Source: Eubacteriales bacterium
Lineage (GTDB): Bacteria > Bacillota > Clostridia > Peptostreptococcales > Anaerovoracaceae
Assembly (NCBI GenBank): GCA_028706405.1
Contig: JAQWBM010000003.1
Coordinates: 1 to 64,000 of the forward strand
Reading direction: 5' to 3'
Length of the DNA: 64,000 nucleotides
A program made the translations under genes and the position numbers. The notes under the pieces were generated by a model. That model had not been told where the DNA came from and ran no database searches. It saw only the letters and a program-made list of their open reading frames with translations. Positions 55,032 to 63,242 of the stretch are shown in pieces. The first letter of the stretch is position 1, and the number at the start of each line of letters is the position of its first letter.

Positions 55032-55571
55032 TCAAAGCAACCTTTTAAAGGCTGGCATAATATACTTTAAAAGCGTTGAGGTCACTATCCCGGCTGCCAA
55101 TCCTGAGACCAGCAATACCGGAAAGTATGCCCACATATTCATACCCGCATAGATTATGGTTATAACAAAAAATTGACCGACATTATGGCTTACCGCCCCA
55201 AATATGCTTAGAACCATATAAGTTATTTTATCCTTAAAAATTATCATCAGCAATATCATGACCGTTATAGAAAGCATCCCTCCAGCCAGACTCAACAGAC
55301 CGGCTATCGCCCCACGTGTAATGAAAACAAAGAACGCCTTCAGAATTCCTATTGTGTACGCTTGTTTTTTTCCAAGAAAAAACAATGCAAACATGACGGC
55401 GATATTAGATAATCCGAATTTTACTCCCGGGACTGGAATAGGAACCGGCGGAAGTATATTTTCCACGATGGCAAGAACCAGAGCAGCTGCGAATACCATT
55501 GAGGTCAGTACCATAATCTGTGTTTTATTCTTATTTTCTAACATTGATTTAGTCGTAAGCTTATTGTCCAT
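55032..55571 (-). CDS. eetB: Gx transporter family membrane protein (EetB-like)
   Basis: About 179 residues with five or six membrane segments and the sequence IPVPGVKFGLSNIAVMFAL, typical of the Gx transporter family (also annotated heptaprenyl diphosphate synthase component I). In Listeria the equivalent EetB acts with EetA in the electron-transfer system. The ATG at 55571 has AAAGGA upstream and lies 16 bases downstream of eetA. Confidence 0.8.
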   Translation of the reverse strand: MDNKLTTKSMLENKNKTQIMVLTSMVFAAALVLAIVENILPPVPIPVPGVKFGLSNIAVMFALFFLGKKQAYTIGILKAFFVFITRGAIAGLLSLAGGMLSITVMILLMIIFKDKITYMVLSIFGAVSHNVGQFFVITIIYAGMNMWAYFPVLLVSGLAAGIVTSTLLKYIMPAFKRLL

Positions 55572-55587
55572 GACAATCCTTTCAGTA

Positions 55588-55980
55588 TTATTGACCAATG
55601 ACCAGATCCACATCTCTCTCATCACTCTCCTTTTCAGGTACAATTTTCATTACGACTCCGTTAGGGAGGCAGGCTGCAAATTGACCTGTTTTACTTATCC
55701 TTCCTGCTTGAATGCAGACTTTGTCGGGACAATCGGATTCAATAAATGCTATGGAGCCGTCCTCATAGACTTGTAACAATATACTATTATCCTGCGGTAT
55801 GGTGATTAATCTTTCTTTACCCTGGCTTAGATCCACTGTTGTGATCAGATCGTTATAATAATAGAGCTCTGCCTTAACTTCATCCTCAGAGATAAAAAAC
55901 TTATAAATTCCCATTAATGCCCCGCTGACTGCAAGTATACAGACTATTATTATAATATCTGTTATTTTAAAAAATTTCAT
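55588..55980 (-). CDS. eetA: NusG domain II-type membrane-anchored protein (EetA-like)
   Basis: A 130-residue protein with one N-terminal membrane anchor and an external NusG-II domain (DCPDKVCIQAGRISKTGQ, CLPNGVVMKI). This is the EetA type found next to Gx transporter proteins in FLEET and Rnf-linked loci. A pair of cysteines in CPDKVC is conserved in the family. Confidence 0.82.
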   Translation of the reverse strand: MKFFKITDIIIIVCILAVSGALMGIYKFFISEDEVKAELYYYNDLITTVDLSQGKERLITIPQDNSILLQVYEDGSIAFIESDCPDKVCIQAGRISKTGQFAACLPNGVVMKIVPEKESDERDVDLVIGQ

Positions 55981-56003
55981 ACACTCTGCCTCCGCCTCTC
56001 TTT

Positions 56004-56909
56004 TCAGAAAATCAAACCGCTCAAAAATATTAGCATCGTTATAGTTCCCATCATTATTAAATAATTCTTGATAGATACCATAAACGTTGTTTTTTTGTCC
56101 TGTTCCCTAAAGAACAACCGGATGTTTCTATGCACAGGTACAAACGTTATCATGAATAAAAGGCAAATTGGGGACAATATCTGAAGGGCAGTCATAATCA
56201 TCAATGCCAGATAACAACTGTAATAAATTCCCGCAAACAGATAGAGGGCTTTCCTTACTCCCAGATAATATGGCAAGGTATGACGCTTAACTAAGATGTC
56301 ACGCTCCAGATCGCATATATTATTCGCCAGCATTATGTTTGCTGTGGAGCACACAGGTATAATAGAGAGCATCATTGCAGTCAAGAGCGGGAAAATCTCC
56401 AAGGTGATGCTTATTGTCTGCATATTTCCGGTGAGGACCAGATAAGTCCCCTCCGGCATGTTTATATAAAGCAGAATAAACGGTATAAAAAATCCATAAA
56501 AAATCCCGGAAAGTACCTCACCCCAGGGTTGTCTTGATATGGGTATCGGTCCGTAGGTGTAAAAAATACCGCACAAAAAGCAGAGTCCCCCAAGTAAAAG
56601 TACCACGATATCAGTAAGATAAACCAGATACAATGCAAGCATCAAGCTGGCAATCAGAAGAGTCATCAAGATTATCAGGGCATTGCCTCTCTTGAAATGA
56701 AGCTTCTGATCGTTGGTTTTTGTATCTATATAATTGTTGATTGCCGTTGTCGCCAGATCGAACAGGAACATTGCCCCAAAGAAAATAAGGGTTACACTCC
56801 AATCGATCTGCTGATTACTGTAAAACAAGAAGGCAATGGTCATTAAGAATGCAAAGATACTTGTTATCTTTGTTTTTATCTCAACATAGTCCAAAATTTT
56901 TTTTACCAT
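56004..56909 (-). CDS. dmkA: UbiA-family prenyltransferase (DmkA-like)
   Basis: A 301-residue protein with about eight membrane helices. The two aspartate motifs of UbiA enzymes appear as NNYIDTKTND and NNICDLERD. It attaches a polyprenyl chain to a naphthoate-type quinone precursor. In FLEET loci a dedicated demethylmenaquinone serves Ndh2. The polyprenyl synthase gene lies just upstream. Confidence 0.85.
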   Translation of the reverse strand: MVKKILDYVEIKTKITSIFAFLMTIAFLFYSNQQIDWSVTLIFFGAMFLFDLATTAINNYIDTKTNDQKLHFKRGNALIILMTLLIASLMLALYLVYLTDIVVLLLGGLCFLCGIFYTYGPIPISRQPWGEVLSGIFYGFFIPFILLYINMPEGTYLVLTGNMQTISITLEIFPLLTAMMLSIIPVCSTANIMLANNICDLERDILVKRHTLPYYLGVRKALYLFAGIYYSCYLALMIMTALQILSPICLLFMITFVPVHRNIRLFFREQDKKTTFMVSIKNYLIMMGTITMLIFLSGLIF

Positions 56910-56934
56910 GTATTTTCCAACCCCCGTCTCCTTG

Positions 56935-57903
56935 CTACAATCGCAGGGATTTATCCAGAATAACCTTCAGCTTGTTTTCCTTTTCCTGCGGCAGCTGCAT
57001 ATCTTGGAGCAGCTGCATGGATTTATTGTAATATTCATTAGCCACCAATCTCGTATAATCCAGACCGCCGGTTTGCAACACCATTTTATTTATTTCACTT
57101 CTGGGCAAGATGCATTCTCTTGCCTTATTCTTAAAATTCTCCAGCTTTTTAAACGTATAAATCAAAGGTAATGTGATCACGTTTTGTTCATAATCTGACT
57201 GGACCGGTTTTTTCGCCGATTCCTCAGACGCCTCAAAATCCATGCAGTCATCGGTCAGCTGAAATATCATGCCCGCATATCTTCCCAATCTTGCATATTT
57301 TTTCACTATACGGAAATCCTTTTCAACAAGAGCAGCGCCCACATAAAATGCTGCTTCAAAAAGGGCTGCTGTTTTTCCGGAAACTATTCTCAAGTATTGC
57401 CGTACTGACAGGTCAACATTGCCGTTATTAATATGTTGGTATAATTCTCCCAAGCAAACCCGGCTTATATAGTCCGGCATTTTAAATTTCATATAATCTT
57501 CCTGCGTAGACTCTTCCGCAACGGAAGCAGCTATTTTCAAGGCCATGCATACCAGATAGTCTCCGCAGATCACCGCGGTCCTCCGGCCATATTTTTTCTG
57601 AAGTGTGATCTCTCCCCTTCGCAGGTCGGCATCATCTATCACATCATCGTGCACAAGAGTTGCCAAATGCAAAATTTCAACCGCTACAGCCAACTTTACA
57701 GCATTTTCCGGTATCCGATTTTCCTCATCCATTGCACATGCGATAACAGAAGCTGCCCGAATGCCCTTTCCGGTCGAGGCGGCCAGATGCTTTGTATAGC
57801 TGCGTATTATAATCGGAGCCTTTTTCAACATCCTGCCAATCTCATATTTTACTTGTTCGATTGATTCTTCGTATTGGGATTTTATTTCTATAACGTTTCC
57901 CAT
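56935..57903 (-). CDS. dmkB: Polyprenyl diphosphate synthase (DmkB-like)
   Basis: About 322 residues. Builds the isoprenoid side chain from isopentenyl diphosphate. The first Asp-rich motif is LVHDDVIDDADLRRG and the second QLTDDCMDF. The ATG at 57903 is preceded by AAGGA; an ATG at 57921 overlaps the ndh2 stop. Its place between ndh2 and the UbiA gene ties it to quinone synthesis for electron export. Confidence 0.9.
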   Translation of the reverse strand: MGNVIEIKSQYEESIEQVKYEIGRMLKKAPIIIRSYTKHLAASTGKGIRAASVIACAMDEENRIPENAVKLAVAVEILHLATLVHDDVIDDADLRRGEITLQKKYGRRTAVICGDYLVCMALKIAASVAEESTQEDYMKFKMPDYISRVCLGELYQHINNGNVDLSVRQYLRIVSGKTAALFEAAFYVGAALVEKDFRIVKKYARLGRYAGMIFQLTDDCMDFEASEESAKKPVQSDYEQNVITLPLIYTFKKLENFKNKARECILPRSEINKMVLQTGGLDYTRLVANEYYNKSMQLLQDMQLPQEKENKLKVILDKSLRL

Positions 57904-57913
57904 AAAATTTTCC

Positions 57914-59950
57914 TTAATCATGATATAAATATGATTTTCTTACAATCGGTATTTTCTTCCACGCTTTTTTCAGCGCCGGCATTGCATAATAGTCCAGTCC
58001 AAAGGTTCTGCCCGCTCCTATTAAAACGGCAATTCCCGCGAAAATCATCCAGAAGGTCCCCAGATACAATCCGGTGGTGGTTACGAACATAGCCTGCAGG
58101 ATCAAAGAGAACCCTGCTGCCGGGAACGTGAATAAGCCTCCAATCAACGCAAGACCGATCAATATCTCCGCAACAACGATGAATGTCTGCATGAGAATCT
58201 GCATACCGTCATTGGGAATAATCCACGTATCGATAAACCAGTTCAGCAGAGGGATATCCATCTTAAAAGCAAGATCCGACAGTGTGGAATGCGCAAGCTC
58301 TTTACCGCTTACAAAGTATGCGCTGAACAATCCCAGAAAATCAAAATCAAAAATGACTGTACCTATCTGGTTAGCGCCTTCCGCTACTCCTTCACCGGCC
58401 CCCGTTGCTCCGGATACTGCATCAGATGCGCTTTCAGCAGCCTGAGCTATATTATCCGTTGCCGCTTCTGTTGCTGAGCTGGTTCCATCTGTGCCTCCGC
58501 CGCCTTCTACACCATTAATGATACTGTCATACCACCCTTGAGCGCCGCCAAAAAATCCAACAAGCTTCGGTTCTGATAGCCAGCCTTCCATTACCTTCAT
58601 AACGCCTTCATACAGCCATACGGCTCCAAGCCATACCCTAAGCGGCACAAGCAAAAAGCTTGGCGTTCTGTTGGAAAAATGACCTCCAACGAAGCTTCGG
58701 CAATTTCTGATGGTAAAGAATTCATGTTTCATATAGCTGACCACTTTATTCCATCCCAGTACCTGGATGAAATAAATGATATTTATAAAATGCTTGGCAA
58801 ACATTGCAATCCAAGATGGGAGATTCACCATAGCATCAGGGAATCCAATCCTGGCTACACCGTATCGTCCGCCTATGCATACCATAAAGCCGTGGAATGA
58901 TGGCTTATATTCTTCCATCTGACCTTTTCCTGTGATGGCACATACGATGTTTTTTGCTGCGGTATCTGCGCTGTGCTCACAGTTTTCGACAATCTGAGGG
59001 ACAGGCTTCTCCTCACCCTGCGGTATATAAAACATATTATCCCCCACAACGTAAACGTTTTCGTCGTCTACCGAGCGGAGGTAAGGATCAACACATATTC
59101 GCCCTCTCCCTGCGGATTGTACGTTTTTGGCGGCCTCAGCCGTCACATCGGCACTTTCGATGCCTGCTGCCCATATTACGGTATAAGTATCATGACGGGT
59201 AATCACATCGTTATGTTTTGTTTCTACAAAATCTTTGCCCACCGCAACAACACCAGTGCTGAGTCTTACATCGATCCCCATCTTTTTCATTCGCTTTTCA
59301 ACCTTGTCTGACAGCTTCTCGGGCAGATTAGGTATTGTGCGTGGTAATATATCTACATTACATATAGTGACATCAGATCTGTCTATTTCAAAATTCTTGC
59401 AAAGGATCGGAGCATATTCAGCCAGCTCTCCGGCCATTTCCGCTCCGGTAAAGCCTGCTCCCACAATAAAGAAGGTGAGAAGTCTCTTTCGTTCCTTCAT
59501 ATCTGTTTCACCGGCTGCTTTTCTGAACATTGTATGAATATGATCCTTAAGCGTAACGGCGTCCTCATAGGACCACAGCTTGAATGTAAACTCCGCTGCA
59601 CCCGGGGTCCCAAAATAGGTGGGTTTTGAACCTGCTCCTATTACAAGATAGTCATAGCTATAGTTCTGAGTTGTTCCCATTACAATTTTCTTCTCAAAAT
59701 CGACGTGGGTTACCGTATCTAACTTGACCTGCACCTTTCTTTCAGCAAAGACCCTTTTCAAGCTAATTTTAATACTCTCTTCGTCTACGCGGTTGGCAGC
59801 TACCTCATGCAGCTCGGTCAGCATAGTGTGATAAGGGTTTTTATCAATGATTGTTATTGAAACATCATTATGCTTCAATTTCTTTGCCAATTTCTTCGCA
59901 GTCAGTATGCCTGAATATCCTGCCCCTATAATGACAATCTGTTTTTCCAT
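57914..59950 (-). CDS. ndh2: Type II NADH dehydrogenase with C-terminal DoxX-like membrane domain (Ndh2)
   Basis: A 678-residue protein. The N-terminal 400 residues are a two-dinucleotide-fold NADH:quinone reductase (IVIIGAGYSGILTAKKL, FFIVGAGFTGAEMAGEL, VYVVGDN). The C-terminal part has membrane helices of the DoxX type, the arrangement of Ndh2 in the Listeria electron-transfer system. Between the first helix (about 435-460) and the later ones lies a low-complexity loop rich in Gly/Ala/Ser (about 475-535) that should lie outside the membrane. It contains DAVSGAT (510-516), matching the ApbE flavinylation motif. First gene of the cluster. Confidence 0.9.
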   Translation of the reverse strand: MEKQIVIIGAGYSGILTAKKLAKKLKHNDVSITIIDKNPYHTMLTELHEVAANRVDEESIKISLKRVFAERKVQVKLDTVTHVDFEKKIVMGTTQNYSYDYLVIGAGSKPTYFGTPGAAEFTFKLWSYEDAVTLKDHIHTMFRKAAGETDMKERKRLLTFFIVGAGFTGAEMAGELAEYAPILCKNFEIDRSDVTICNVDILPRTIPNLPEKLSDKVEKRMKKMGIDVRLSTGVVAVGKDFVETKHNDVITRHDTYTVIWAAGIESADVTAEAAKNVQSAGRGRICVDPYLRSVDDENVYVVGDNMFYIPQGEEKPVPQIVENCEHSADTAAKNIVCAITGKGQMEEYKPSFHGFMVCIGGRYGVARIGFPDAMVNLPSWIAMFAKHFINIIYFIQVLGWNKVVSYMKHEFFTIRNCRSFVGGHFSNRTPSFLLVPLRVWLGAVWLYEGVMKVMEGWLSEPKLVGFFGGAQGWYDSIINGVEGGGGTDGTSSATEAATDNIAQAAESASDAVSGATGAGEGVAEGANQIGTVIFDFDFLGLFSAYFVSGKELAHSTLSDLAFKMDIPLLNWFIDTWIIPNDGMQILMQTFIVVAEILIGLALIGGLFTFPAAGFSLILQAMFVTTTGLYLGTFWMIFAGIAVLIGAGRTFGLDYYAMPALKKAWKKIPIVRKSYLYHD

Positions 59951-60203
59951 TATTACTCTCCCTGATTATCTTAATATATTTGTAACAATAGCGGTAAAGA
60001 TTTACAAAAATTCATTGTGATTTATGTATCGTCATTTTTTATACCGTTCGGTAATAAGAAAAATAACACGGAAGGCGCCGCGTTATTAATATACCCTTAA
60101 CAATTACCAATTAATCAAGCTATATGTACCTTTGTTTTAAATAGTTTTTCAATAAAAATCAAAACTCTTACATGGTCTTTTATTTATTTTACCAAGAAAA
60201 AAC

Positions 60204-60683
60204 CTAATACTCTTTTCTTAATCCAAATTCCGCCGACTCTACCCATTCCTCAGATCGCCTTACCATTTCCATAAGCTGTTCGATCACTCTATAGTGGTCT
60301 TCCTCCTGCTGAATTAGATATTTAAAGATTTTTATATCCTTTTCATCAGTTGCTTCCCGGAGCATCTCTTCATATAAGTCCTTACTCTTCTTCTCAATCT
60401 CTAAACTGAGGTTATACACATCAAGCGCATCAGGCATCTTTTTTATTTCACTCTTATAGCTTCCGATCTTCGAGAACAAGTTTTTAATTTCTGCATAAGT
60501 ATCAACCAATTCGTAAGATAAGTTATCCGCCTTGTTCTTCAATATCCTGGCATGTATACTCTCTTCCTCTGCCAATGTAATAAAAATGGCTCTAAGTCCG
60601 CGGTCTTCCGTTTTTTCGGCCTGTTCCAAATAGAACCTTTTGCTGTCCATCTCTAGTTGAATTGCAAGCTCCAAGCTATTCAT
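60204..60683 (-). CDS. Ferritin-like diiron protein (rubrerythrin-type, no rubredoxin domain)
   Basis: A 159-residue four-helix protein. Metal-ligand patterns appear as AIQLEMDSKRFY, AEEESIHARIL, SLEIEKKSKDLYEEML and QQEEDHYRVIEQL, i.e. repeated E and ExxH motifs. It lacks the CxxC pairs of a rubredoxin domain. Members detoxify peroxide or store iron. It is monocistronic; the 253-base gap before it (59951-60203) shows no gene. Confidence 0.82.
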   Translation of the reverse strand: MNSLELAIQLEMDSKRFYLEQAEKTEDRGLRAIFITLAEEESIHARILKNKADNLSYELVDTYAEIKNLFSKIGSYKSEIKKMPDALDVYNLSLEIEKKSKDLYEEMLREATDEKDIKIFKYLIQQEEDHYRVIEQLMEMVRRSEEWVESAEFGLRKEY

Positions 60684-60982
60684 TTTCCATCACCTTTCAC
60701 AGTTTTCAAATTTTTCAAACTACTTTATTATACATTATAGCAGATTAATAATTATTAACAAGAAATATCTGAATTTTAACTATTCTTTAACAAATCTAAA
60801 AATAGAAAGAAGTCGATTGTTATTCCTTCCATTTTTGTTAATATTTCTAATAAATACACCTTATTATATTCGGCATTATACCATAAAAGATTAGGGCAAC
60901 AACATAATTTGTATGAAGATGCAATAGAATTCCAAGGCATTCACAGAAAATAAAGATTATTTTAAATTTTCTGAAAAATGGG

Positions 60983-61011
60983 TTGACAAGAAAAAAAGTA
61001 TGTTGTATGAT
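60983..61011 (+). promoter_or_regulatory. Near-consensus sigma-A promoter of the RNA gene
   Basis: TTGACA (60983-60988), 17 bases, TATGAT (61006-61011). A perfect -35 with optimal spacing suggests a strong promoter. No protein gene follows on this strand. Confidence 0.8.
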
Positions 61012-61017
61012 AAGGAT

Positions 61018-61388
61018 ACTCAAAGAAGGTAAGCCGCAGTAAGTGAGTAAATCTCAAAAGAAGGAGCCTTGGAAAAGGTAAACCTGATAAGTGGGTACCG
61101 CTCAACTGAAAGGATACCGGAAAATGAGTAGCCTTCATTACATCGGAAGCAAAAGCTAAAAGTTACCTGTTGCAATAAATAGGAACGTATAGCAAAAGCG
61201 AGTACTTCTTAAACTGAGGATTAATCGAAATGATTATTGCCGAGGTTAAGAAAAACCGATAAGCCGGGCGCAAGATCGGAAGATCATGGGTTTTGGGCAG
61301 AAGGCAGAAAGGAGGAGGTACTAAGTTGTACACCTCGGAAAAAGGCAGGCATTAAACTGATGTAGAGTTTAGTGACCTGTCTTTTTCA
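61018..61388 (+). ncRNA. Free-standing structured RNA of about 370 nt, family not recognised
   Basis: The 808-base gap 60684-61491 has no plausible protein gene. It contains a strong promoter, about 370 bases rich in short hairpins and purine-rich joints, and an intrinsic terminator. Visible pairings include an outer GAAGG...CCTTC, a CCTT-GGAA-AAGG hairpin, CCGAT...ATCGG and GAGGTAC...GTACACCTC. I compared it from memory with RNase P RNA, tmRNA, 6S RNA, SRP RNA, T-box and the common riboswitches and saw none of their core motifs. The downstream gene is on the opposite strand, so this is not a leader. Its function is unknown. Confidence 0.65.
61340..61386 (+). terminator. Intrinsic terminator of the RNA gene
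   Basis: AAAAGGCAGG (61340-61349) pairs with CCTGTCTTTT (61376-61385) with one G-U pair, with an inner TAAACT/AGTTTA stem, followed by T. Confidence 0.8.
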
Positions 61389-61491
61389 TTATGTACGAAA
61401 AATCCTGCGCAACAACGTGCACATCCCCTAATGTTCCTTCAGAGCTCCGACTCGCTTCGCAAGCTTGGAGCAAAAGGACCGGAACCCGTCA

Positions 61492-62313
61492 TTAATACCG
61501 CCGCCTTCTTCCAAGCCAAAGAATGAGCACAAAGCCGGTGAAAAAAGTCAGGATACAGTACAGAGTCTCCGTACCCGCCGGGATCCCCGGAAAAATCTGA
61601 ACCAGCGAACCCAGCATGAAACCGATGATCAGCATATAGGTAAACTGAGGATGGCGCTTCATTGCCCTTTCCAGAATACCTGCAGTCAGGAACGTGCCGC
61701 CAAGAACTCCGGCGGTCAGAGGCACAAGATAATACAGGTTAAAATCCTTAATCGCCATAAGCGTTATGTCGTACATGCCAAGCATCAGCAGAATGTAGGA
61801 CGCGCTTATACCCGGCAGTACCAAAGCGACAGCAATGATAAACCCTGCCAGTAACAGCATGATAAAGTAGTATAGATCAAACTGAGCGCTTAACTGTAAC
61901 ACGCCTTCCGGCAGGTACATGGTCATAATACCGATAAAGGCGCCTATGCAGGCCACAAGCACATTAACCGGCTTTATTCTGGACACTTTCACCTTTCGAT
62001 AAAGGGGCGGGATGCTTGCAAGGATGGCTCCCATAAACAGAAAAAGCATGGGCTTGTGCCACATAGTCACTGCCGCCAGCATTGGTCTTGAAAACAGCAG
62101 GATCCCCAAGAGCGCCGCAAGGGTAAAGGTTCCAAGGAAAGCGCAATTTTTTTTTAGGTTCCGGCGCAGGGTGCTGACTGCATGGATCAAATCATCATAT
62201 ATTTCCAGTATGATTGCCATTGTGCCTCCGCTTGCGCCGGGCACCAGCATGGAAGCTCCGATGACAAATCCTTTGATGAGCCTTTTCGTAATGTTCTTAT
62301 TTCCCTTTTCCAT
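61492..62313 (-). CDS. popT: DUF368 membrane protein (PopT-type polyprenyl-phosphate transporter)
   Basis: A 273-residue protein with about eight membrane helices and the DUF368 signature GASMLVPGASGGTMAI, with a second internal copy VALVLPGISASYILLMLG. Members recycle undecaprenyl phosphate across the membrane for wall synthesis. Monocistronic; a long inverted repeat lies upstream. Assignment to the family is firm; the lipid-carrier role is from knowledge of the family. Confidence 0.88.
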   Translation of the reverse strand: MEKGNKNITKRLIKGFVIGASMLVPGASGGTMAIILEIYDDLIHAVSTLRRNLKKNCAFLGTFTLAALLGILLFSRPMLAAVTMWHKPMLFLFMGAILASIPPLYRKVKVSRIKPVNVLVACIGAFIGIMTMYLPEGVLQLSAQFDLYYFIMLLLAGFIIAVALVLPGISASYILLMLGMYDITLMAIKDFNLYYLVPLTAGVLGGTFLTAGILERAMKRHPQFTYMLIIGFMLGSLVQIFPGIPAGTETLYCILTFFTGFVLILWLGRRRRY

Positions 62314-62452
62314 AACAGCTCCTGTTGCTTCTTCCTGCTTCTTATCTGAATCGATTTGTCCGCTTTTTTAACCGGGTTGATCCCTAAGATGCCGCAATGA
62401 TATTATTATACATCATGCGGCTAAAGCGGCACAACAGGACATTTGTTAAAAC

Positions 62453-62526
62453 GTGACAGGGACAGGGGTATTGGCACACCAAAATTTACATTAGCGTTGT
62501 ATGCCAATACTCCCGTCCCCTGTCAC
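62453..62526. repeat. Full hairpin copy of the dispersed repeat (family 1)
   Basis: Arms 62453-62476 and 62502-62526 are nearly complementary over about 24 bases, starting GTGACAGG and ending CCTGTCAC, with a 25-base loop. Related single arms occur at 7781-7801 and 9296-9321. It lies between pflA and popT, where it could also stop the pfl transcript. Confidence 0.8.
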
Positions 62527-62534
62527 AAGTATCT

Positions 62535-63242
62535 TCAGAAATGTTTGATCAACTGGTTTAGTTCATCGATCTTTGAATCCGGGCATTCCTCGTAACCGGC
62601 GAAAGGAAACGGGATCCCTAAAGCCTCATATTTTGAATTGCACAGCTTGCGGAAGGGCAGCAGCTCCAACCGCTTAAAATTAGAAAAAAGCCTCGCGATC
62701 TTTACGATCTTCTGTAAATCCGCCGGACTATCATTTAATCCGGGTACAACCACATGACGCACCCACAAAGGGATCTGCATTTCCTCCGTTAGTTTTATAA
62801 AATTCAAAACCTCTGTCATATCGGCTCTACAGTAGCGAAAATACTCTTCTTCCGCAGAAAATTTCAAGTCGCAAATAACCAGATCCGTAAATTTAAGGAC
62901 TTCCTTTGCTCCTTTCAAATTCCCTGTTCCGGAGGTATCCAATGCCGTATGGATTCCCTCCTCCTTCAAGCGCTTGAACAGAGCTGCAACAAACTCCCAT
63001 TGAAGCAGCGGCTCCCCTCCAGAGACCGTCACGCCGCCCTCTTTCCCAAAGTATGGTCTGAATTTCAGTATTCTCTTCATCACATCCAGGAGGCTGTATT
63101 CCTCTCCCGTCAGGCTCCATGTGTCTGGATTGTGGCAATAGGCACATCGCAGATTACAGCCCTGCATAAATATCACAAAACGCACTCCGGGTCCGTCCGC
63201 CGCACCCATGCTCTGAAACGAATGAATTCTGCCTTTCATCAT
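62535..63242 (-). CDS. pflA: Pyruvate formate-lyase activating enzyme
   Basis: Radical SAM enzyme of 235 residues that creates the glycyl radical in PflB. The iron-sulfur motif is in [16 protein letters not shown] (CxxxCxxC), followed by VSGGEPLLQ. Its ATG overlaps the pflB stop (ATATGATG), so the two are translationally coupled. Confidence 0.95.
   Translation of the reverse strand: MMKGRIHSFQSMGAADGPGVRFVIFMQGCNLRCAYCHNPDTWSLTGEEYSLLDVMKRILKFRPYFGKEGGVTVSGGEPLLQWEFVAALFKRLKEEGIHTALDTSGTGNLKGAKEVLKFTDLVICDLKFSAEEEYFRYCRADMTEVLNFIKLTEEMQIPLWVRHVVVPGLNDSPADLQKIVKIARLFSNFKRLELLPFRKLCNSKYEALGIPFPFAGYEECPDSKIDELNQLIKHF

Noticed and set aside
58074..58445. Coding frame opposite the ndh2 linker
   Set aside because: It is a shadow of a Gly/Ala/Ser-rich coding region; it has no ribosome site and no recognisable domain.
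61060..61130. T-box leader (GTGGGTACCGC-like stretch)
   Set aside because: The match to the T-box antiterminator is partial, there is no aminoacyl-tRNA synthetase or amino acid gene downstream on this strand, and the RNA has its own terminator far beyond.
61018..61388. RNase P RNA or tmRNA
   Set aside because: The conserved GAAAGUCC and ACAGAA motifs of RNase P RNA and the tRNA-like ends of tmRNA are not present.
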